From: Aquificaceae bacterium
GTDB taxonomy: Bacteria; Aquificota; Aquificia; Aquificales; Aquificaceae
DNA length: 9,711 nucleotides
Direction: 5' to 3'
Assembly: GCA_027014185.1 (NCBI GenBank)
Contig: JALWEK010000143.1
Span: forward strand, 1 to 9,711
Shown piece after piece: positions 6,888-9,711 of this stretch. How positions within the stretch are numbered: position 1 is the first letter of the stretch; every line of letters starts with the position of its first letter. A program made the position numbers and the translations under genes. The notes under the pieces are model-generated. The model made no database searches, was not told the DNA's origin, and worked only from the letters and a program-made list of their open reading frames with translations.

Positions 6888-7223
6888 TCATGTGCCCGCC
6901 TCTTCTCTGAGGGCCCTGAAGACCTCGTTGAAAGATACCTCGTCGTTGTTTACAAAGACCCCGACGTTACCCATGACGCACACCGAGTACTTGGGTCCTG
7001 TGAGAGCCCATCCTATCAGCGGTGTCCACTCCTGACCCGAGAAGGCTGTGTATCCGTCGCACTGCATCCTCGCCATCGCGTTGTTCGCGGCACACATCTC
7101 GGCGGCCATGGCCGCGTGCTCTTCGGATATGTTTCCCTTGTAAGCGACGAGCTTACCGTCGTCGCTAAACTCTCCCGCTGCCCAAACTCCCTTGATCTGC
7201 ATGAGCCTGTCCAAGTTCGCCAT
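6888..7223 (-). CDS. DUF2173 family protein, second of a tandem pair (Roadblock/LC7-like)
   Basis: The 111-residue product belongs to DUF2173, small soluble proteins of unknown function thought to have a Roadblock/LC7-like alpha/beta fold. Typical words are AAGEFSDDGKLVAYKG (15-30), AAEMCAAN (40-47) and VCVMGNVGVFV (81-91). Cysteines are at 44, 55 and 82; Cys44 and Cys82 are shared with the neighbouring paralogue and Cys55 is not. About half the residues are identical to that paralogue by eye, so the pair arose by tandem duplication and then diverged. The start is ATG 7223: the AAAGGAGGTG ribosome binding site covers the preceding stop and lies seven bases from it, whereas a GTG at 7232 lies inside that site. 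The gap to the upstream gene is 14 bases. No signal peptide or membrane segment is visible. Confidence 0.85.
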   Translation of the reverse strand: MANLDRLMQIKGVWAAGEFSDDGKLVAYKGNISEEHAAMAAEMCAANNAMARMQCDGYTAFSGQEWTPLIGWALTGPKYSVCVMGNVGVFVNNDEVSFNEVFRALREEAGT

Positions 7224-7237
7224 CTTACCCACCTCCT

Positions 7238-7579
7238 TTAGATGTACTTGGAAAGGGTTTCAAAGGTCTTGTCGAAGTCCGCCTTGTCCAGCTCCACAAA
7301 GACCCCGACGTTCCCCATTATGCAGGCAGCGTACTTTCCGCCGGCCACCGCGAAGCCGACTACCGGGTAGAAGCCTCCCTGACCTGTGTAGGCGCTCCAT
7401 CCCTTCGCCTGCATGTTCCCCATCAGCTTGTTGGCCGCGCACATCATCGCCGCAATCTCGGCCGACTTCTCGTCTATGTCCCCGTAGTAGGCCAAAAGCC
7501 TCCCATCATCGGAGAACTCACCCGCGGCTACCGCCCCAGGTATGGACATGAGCTCTTTCAGCTTGCTCAGGGTAGCCAT
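7238..7579 (-). CDS. DUF2173 family protein, first of a tandem pair (Roadblock/LC7-like)
   Basis: The 113-residue protein is the first gene after the sigma-54 promoter. It has the DUF2173 words AAGEFSDDGRLLAYYGD (18-34), IAAMMCAAN (42-50) with Cys47, GWSAYTGQGG (60-69), and AACIMGNVGVFV (84-95) with Cys86. It is small, cytoplasmic by appearance, and without known catalytic motifs. Roadblock/LC7 folds generally act as dimeric platforms, so partnership with the adjacent paralogue as a homo- or heterodimer is a reasonable guess. An AAAGGAGGTG ribosome binding site (7585-7594) lies five bases before the ATG, one of the strongest sites in the window, suggesting high expression when the promoter is on. 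Function is not known. Confidence 0.87.
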   Translation of the reverse strand: MATLSKLKELMSIPGAVAAGEFSDDGRLLAYYGDIDEKSAEIAAMMCAANKLMGNMQAKGWSAYTGQGGFYPVVGFAVAGGKYAACIMGNVGVFVELDKADFDKTFETLSKYI

Positions 7580-7618
7580 CTCTCCACCTCCTTTAGAGAC
7601 TTTTACACTCCTTTATAT

Positions 7619-7635
7619 AGCAAAGAACATGCCAA
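7619..7635 (-). promoter_or_regulatory. Sigma-54 (-24/-12) promoter of the DUF2173 cluster
   Basis: On the minus strand the sequence TTGGCATGTTCTTTGCT matches the sigma-54 consensus TTGGCACG-N4-TTGCW in all but one specified position. GG (7633-7632) and GC (7621-7620) are separated by exactly 10 bases. Transcription would start near 7608, giving a leader of about 29 bases before the first gene, including its ribosome binding site. A sigma-54 activator is encoded in the same cluster. Confidence 0.85.
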
Positions 7636-7659
7636 AGTAAGGTGGTCCGAGAAACCGTT

Positions 7660-7677
7660 GGTATAGCTAGGTATACC
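7660..7677. promoter_or_regulatory. Inverted repeat GGTATA-N6-TATACC upstream of the sigma-54 promoter
   Basis: Perfect six-base arms surround GCTAGG. The element is centred roughly 60 bases upstream of the predicted start, between the promoter and the proposed activator sites. It could bind a second regulator or a DNA-bending protein. No T tract follows on either strand, so it is not a terminator. Function is unassigned. Confidence 0.4.
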
Positions 7678-7700
7678 CGCTCAGCAGGTCACGAACGGTG

Positions 7701-7726
7701 TGTTGCAGTGTTGCAACAGCGTTGCA
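7701..7726. promoter_or_regulatory. Overlapping dyads, probable upstream activator sites
   Basis: Three copies of GTTGCA (7702, 7710, 7721) form overlapping palindromes: TGTTGC-N6-GCAACA (7701-7718), the perfect TGTTGCAACA (7709-7718), and TGCAAC-AGC-GTTGCA (7712-7726). They lie about 92-118 bases upstream of the predicted sigma-54 start, the usual place for enhancer-binding proteins, whose Fis-type dimers recognise such dyads. The last palindrome abuts the mazG stop codon. No T tract follows, so termination is a poor explanation. Confidence 0.65.
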
Positions 7727-8494
7727 TCAGGACGCGCTCTCCATCCTCCTCTTTCCCTCCTCCCACAGCTCGTCCATCTCTTCCAGGCTCATATCCTCGA
7801 GCCTCTTCCCCATCTCCTTAGCCCTTCGTTCCACGTACTGGAACCTTCTTATGAACCTCTCGTTCGCTTCCTGAAGAGCTTCCTCCGCGTCCACACCTAC
7901 GAAGCGTGCGAGCTCGACGACTGCCGTGAGTATGTCGCCTATCTCGTGTTTTATGTTCTCCCTATTGTTCTTCTCTATGGACTCCTTAAGCTCTCCGATC
8001 TCCTCCTGGATCTTGTCGAATACCTGTGATATCTCGGTAAAGTCGAACCCAACCCTTGAGGCTCTGTCCTGGAGTTTCTGGGAGCGCAGAAGTGCAGGAA
8101 GGTGCTTCGGAACCCCTTCCAGAACGCTCTCCCTCTTTTCCGTCTTCTTCTTCTCCCAGTTCTCGAGGACATCCTCCGGGTTAGCGTCCCCAAATACGTG
8201 CGGATGCCTCTCTATCAGCTTCTTTACGAGTGCATCTATCACATCGTTTATGTCGAAGGCTCCCCTCTCCTTGGCTATCTGGGCGTGAAAGACGGGCTGG
8301 AGGAGGAGATCTCCAAGCTCTTCCCTGAGCTTTTCGTCGTCCTTTGAGTCTATCGCATCTAGGACCTCGTAGGCTTCCTCTATAAGATATTTCTTCAGGC
8401 TCTCATGGGTTTGCTTCCTGTCCCAGGGGCACTCTCTCCTGAGCCTTTCCATAACCTTTACGAGATCTTCGAAGTTGTACCTCTCCTTTTCCAT
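7727..8494 (-). CDS. mazG: Nucleoside triphosphate pyrophosphohydrolase MazG
   Basis: MazG hydrolyses (d)NTPs to monophosphates and pyrophosphate, cleaning the nucleotide pool and, in E. coli, influencing ppGpp levels. The 255-residue protein has the usual two-domain form. Domain 1 (about 8-120) has CPWDRKQTHESL (22-33), metal ligands in EEAYEV (39-44) and EELGDLLLQ (58-66), then FHAQIA and RHPHVFGD (96-103). Domain 2 (about 130-235) has LPALLRSQKLQDRASRVGFD (132-151) and ligands in EEIGEL (164-169) and HEIGDI (183-188). Most MazG proteins have VVFHAQIA after LLQ; here it is PVFHAQIA. The start lacks a clear ribosome binding site; the 30-base gap to the divergent YggS-like gene leaves little room for a leader. 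It ends just before the palindromes controlling the DUF2173 cluster. Confidence 0.95.
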   Translation of the reverse strand: MEKERYNFEDLVKVMERLRRECPWDRKQTHESLKKYLIEEAYEVLDAIDSKDDEKLREELGDLLLQPVFHAQIAKERGAFDINDVIDALVKKLIERHPHVFGDANPEDVLENWEKKKTEKRESVLEGVPKHLPALLRSQKLQDRASRVGFDFTEISQVFDKIQEEIGELKESIEKNNRENIKHEIGDILTAVVELARFVGVDAEEALQEANERFIRRFQYVERRAKEMGKRLEDMSLEEMDELWEEGKRRMESAS

Positions 8495-8524
8495 AACAGG
8501 CTAATATTTTAGAATTTCTAACCT
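8495..8524. promoter_or_regulatory. Short divergent intergenic region with -10-like boxes and a palindrome
   Basis: Only 30 bases separate the start codons of mazG and the YggS-like gene. TAGAAT (8510-8515, plus) and TAAAAT (8511-8506, minus) each match five of six -10 positions and overlap. The perfect palindrome TAGAA-T-TTCTA spans 8510-8520. Both transcripts would begin within a few bases of the start codon. No convincing -35 boxes were found. Confidence 0.35.
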
Positions 8525-9208
8525 ATGGAGGAGTGCAGGAGGCTCGAAGAGGTCCTTGAAAGGATAGAGATGGCTTGCTCTAGGGCCGGGAGGGATCCGA
8601 AGGCGGTCAGACTGCTCGGGGCATCGAAGACGGTCCCTTCGGAGAGGATAAGGGGGTTCTACGAATGCGGCCTTAAAACCTTTGGCGAGAACAGGGTCCA
8701 GGAGTTCTTAAAAAAGTACGAAGAGCTCTCCGACCTTCCGATAGACTGGCACTTCATAGGGAGGCTTCAGACCAACAAGGTTAAGTACCTTATGGGTAAG
8801 GTTTCCCTTATACACTCCCTCGACAGGGAGTCCTTGGCGGACGAGATAGAGAAGAGGGCCAAGAAGGCCGGGCTAGTCCAGGAGGTTCTGATAGAGGTAA
8901 ACGTGGGGGGTGAAGAGACTAAAGGGGGTGTGGAGCCTGAAGATCTCAGGGCTCTGCTTGAATACGCTCTCTTGAAGGAAAATCTCAGGGTTCTGGGCCT
9001 TATGACTATCCCCCCCTACCTTGAGGATCCGGAAGAGGTCAGGCCCTTCTTCGCCAAGCTCAGGGAGCTAAGGGATAAGATTGAGGAGGAGTTCGGCCTC
9101 GAACTTCCCCATCTTTCCATGGGTATGTCCCACGACTTCGAGGTGGCGATAGAGGAGGGGGCAACCATAGTCAGGGTGGGAACGCTCCTCTTCGGAGAGA
9201 GGTCTTGA
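8525..9208 (+). CDS. yggS: Pyridoxal phosphate homeostasis protein (YggS/PLPBP family)
   Basis: YggS/PLPBP proteins bind pyridoxal 5'-phosphate, have no known enzyme activity, and keep vitamin B6 and amino acid pools balanced. The 227-residue product is a single TIM-barrel of usual length. Family marks are VRLLGASKTVP (28-38) with the PLP lysine at Lys35, FGENRVQEF (53-61), WHFIGRLQTNK (75-85), IHSLDRE, EVNVGGEETKGG (120s-130s), LGLMTIPP, and the phosphate-binding end LSMGMSHDFEVAIEEGATIVRVGTLLFG. ATG 8525 is chosen because it precedes the normal N-terminal helix; no ribosome binding site is visible, and the nearby -10-like box suggests a nearly leaderless transcript. The stop overlaps the TTG start of the ModE-like gene, so the two are translationally coupled. 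Confidence 0.94.
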   Translation: MEECRRLEEVLERIEMACSRAGRDPKAVRLLGASKTVPSERIRGFYECGLKTFGENRVQEFLKKYEELSDLPIDWHFIGRLQTNKVKYLMGKVSLIHSLDRESLADEIEKRAKKAGLVQEVLIEVNVGGEETKGGVEPEDLRALLEYALLKENLRVLGLMTIPPYLEDPEEVRPFFAKLRELRDKIEEEFGLELPHLSMGMSHDFEVAIEEGATIVRVGTLLFGERS

Positions 9209-9522
9209 GGGTTAGATTTAAGGTATGGCTAGAGGAAGGGGGAGAGCCGATAATAAGCGAGGGAAAGTACAGACTTCTAAAGGAGATAGAGAGGACCGGT
9301 TCCATACTCGAGGCCTCCAGGAGGCTCGGTTTAACTTACAAGAGGGCCCACAGCCAGATAAAGTCTATTGAGGAAAGACTCGGAGAGAAGATCGTGGAGA
9401 GGAAGAGAGGAAGGGGAGCCACCGTAACCCAGGCGGGCAGGGAGCTCCTGAGAATTTATGAAAAGGTACTTTCAGAGTTCGATAGGATCGCCCGCGACCT
9501 GTCTGAAGGACCTCTCGAATGA
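9205..9522 (+). CDS. ModE-type winged helix-turn-helix regulator (DNA-binding domain only)
   Basis: The 105-residue protein matches the N-terminal DNA-binding domain of ModE (LysR-like wHTH): FKVWLEEGGEPIISEGKYRL, then KEIERTGSILEASRRLGLTYKRAHSQIKSIEERLG as the helix-turn-helix, and ERKRGRGATVTQAGRELL as the wing and following helix, ending in a dimer helix. The molybdate-binding TOBE/Mop domains of full ModE (about 260 residues) are absent, as in other short regulators of this family. The effector is therefore unknown; molybdate or tungstate response cannot be assumed. TTG 9205 is used because the matching sequence starts directly after it and no in-frame ATG is close; it overlaps the YggS-like stop as TTGA. 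The 3' end overlaps the convergent methyltransferase gene by 51 bases. Confidence 0.85.
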   Translation: MRVRFKVWLEEGGEPIISEGKYRLLKEIERTGSILEASRRLGLTYKRAHSQIKSIEERLGEKIVERKRGRGATVTQAGRELLRIYEKVLSEFDRIARDLSEGPLE

Positions 9523-9711
9523 GAGGAGCTTCTTCTTTATATCCAGCCCGTAAGAGAAGCCCCCCAAACCGTTCTTGGAAACGACCCTGTGGCATGGAAT
9601 TATCACGGGGAACCTGTTTATCCTCATGCAGTGGGCTACGAACCTGGGATGCTTTCCCACGATCTTTCCAAGATCCCCGTAGGTTATCGTCCTTCCGAAG
9701 GTCACCTTCTC
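9472..9711 (-). CDS. ogt: Methylated-DNA-protein cysteine methyltransferase (partial, 5' end outside window)
   Basis: This is the C-terminal ~79 residues of an Ogt/MGMT-type suicide repair enzyme, which transfers the methyl group from O6-methylguanine in DNA to its own cysteine. Seen are GRTITYGDLGKIVGKHPRFV (the YGxxA helix), MRINRFPVIIPCHRVV with the active PCHRV cysteine, and the NGLGGFSYGLDIKKKLLSFE segment, the family GGxxxGxxxKxxLLxxE. The frame is open through the right edge. A GTG within the window (9705) is not a plausible start because the N-terminal domain would be missing. The last 51 coding bases lie opposite the end of the ModE-like gene, and the terminal residues (about RSFRQVAGDPIEL) are beyond the conserved fold. 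Confidence 0.88.
   Translation of the reverse strand, partial: EKVTFGRTITYGDLGKIVGKHPRFVAHCMRINRFPVIIPCHRVVSKNGLGGFSYGLDIKKKLLSFERSFRQVAGDPIEL

Noticed and set aside
7230..7232. GTG as start of the second DUF2173 gene
   Set aside because: It lies within the AAAGGAGGTG ribosome binding site, which is properly spaced for ATG at 7223; the paralogue also begins with the aligned MA residues.
7260..7551. Open frames in other phases across the DUF2173 genes (arginine- and proline-rich translations)
   Set aside because: Low-complexity products typical of wrong-frame reading in a G+C-rich third-position context; the DUF2173 reading is clear.
7712..7726. Palindrome after the mazG stop considered as a terminator
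   Set aside because: No T tract follows on the minus strand, the stem is short, and its position relative to the sigma-54 promoter fits an activator site better.
1..9711. Mobile elements, CRISPR arrays, tRNA or rRNA genes, defence systems
   Set aside because: No transposase or integrase motifs, no regularly spaced repeats, and no recognisable RNA gene were seen on either strand; codon use looks uniform across the window.

Overview
The window reads as an ordinary chromosomal segment of a thermophilic bacterium. Arginine is mostly AGG, isoleucine is often ATA, proteins are rich in Lys and Glu, and gaps between genes are very short. These traits, with the gene mix (Do protease, short RpoD, DnaJ-HspR, an extended QueH, DUF2173 proteins), fit a member of the Aquificota best. 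That assignment is inference, and the base composition (slightly above half G+C by eye) is higher than in Aquifex itself.

Layout. Positions 2-2021 (+) hold a tight cluster: the end of a Do/HtrA-type protease, an unusually short RpoD-family sigma factor, and truB. Positions 2022-2081 hold a sigma-70-type promoter whose -35 box sits inside a HAIR-like inverted repeat. It is followed by dnaJ, hspR and a long queH (2082-4905, +), which gives a self-contained heat-shock repression loop. On the minus strand from 7579 down to 4882 lies a four-gene cluster: two DUF2173 (Roadblock/LC7-like) paralogues, an SCP2-domain protein, and a sigma-54 activator with PAS domains and a cysteine motif. A well-matched -24/-12 promoter lies just upstream of the first gene, with overlapping palindromes about 90-120 bp further upstream, where activators of this class normally bind. 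A small attenuator-like hairpin with a T tract lies between the second and third genes. Then come mazG (minus), and divergently a PLP-binding YggS-like gene overlapping a ModE-type DNA-binding gene (plus), and finally the 3' part of an O6-methylguanine-DNA methyltransferase gene (minus) running off the right edge.

How they fit together. The left half is housekeeping and stress physiology: envelope proteolysis, transcription initiation, tRNA pseudouridine and queuosine synthesis, and chaperone control. The most promising undescribed unit is the sigma-54 cluster. It appears to encode its own activator as the last gene, carries a textbook promoter and upstream site, and makes small proteins of unknown function with very strong ribosome binding sites. 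No mobile element, CRISPR array, rRNA or tRNA gene was seen. No gene-free stretch exceeds 300 bases; the longest is 7580-7726, and it is occupied by the regulatory sites described.
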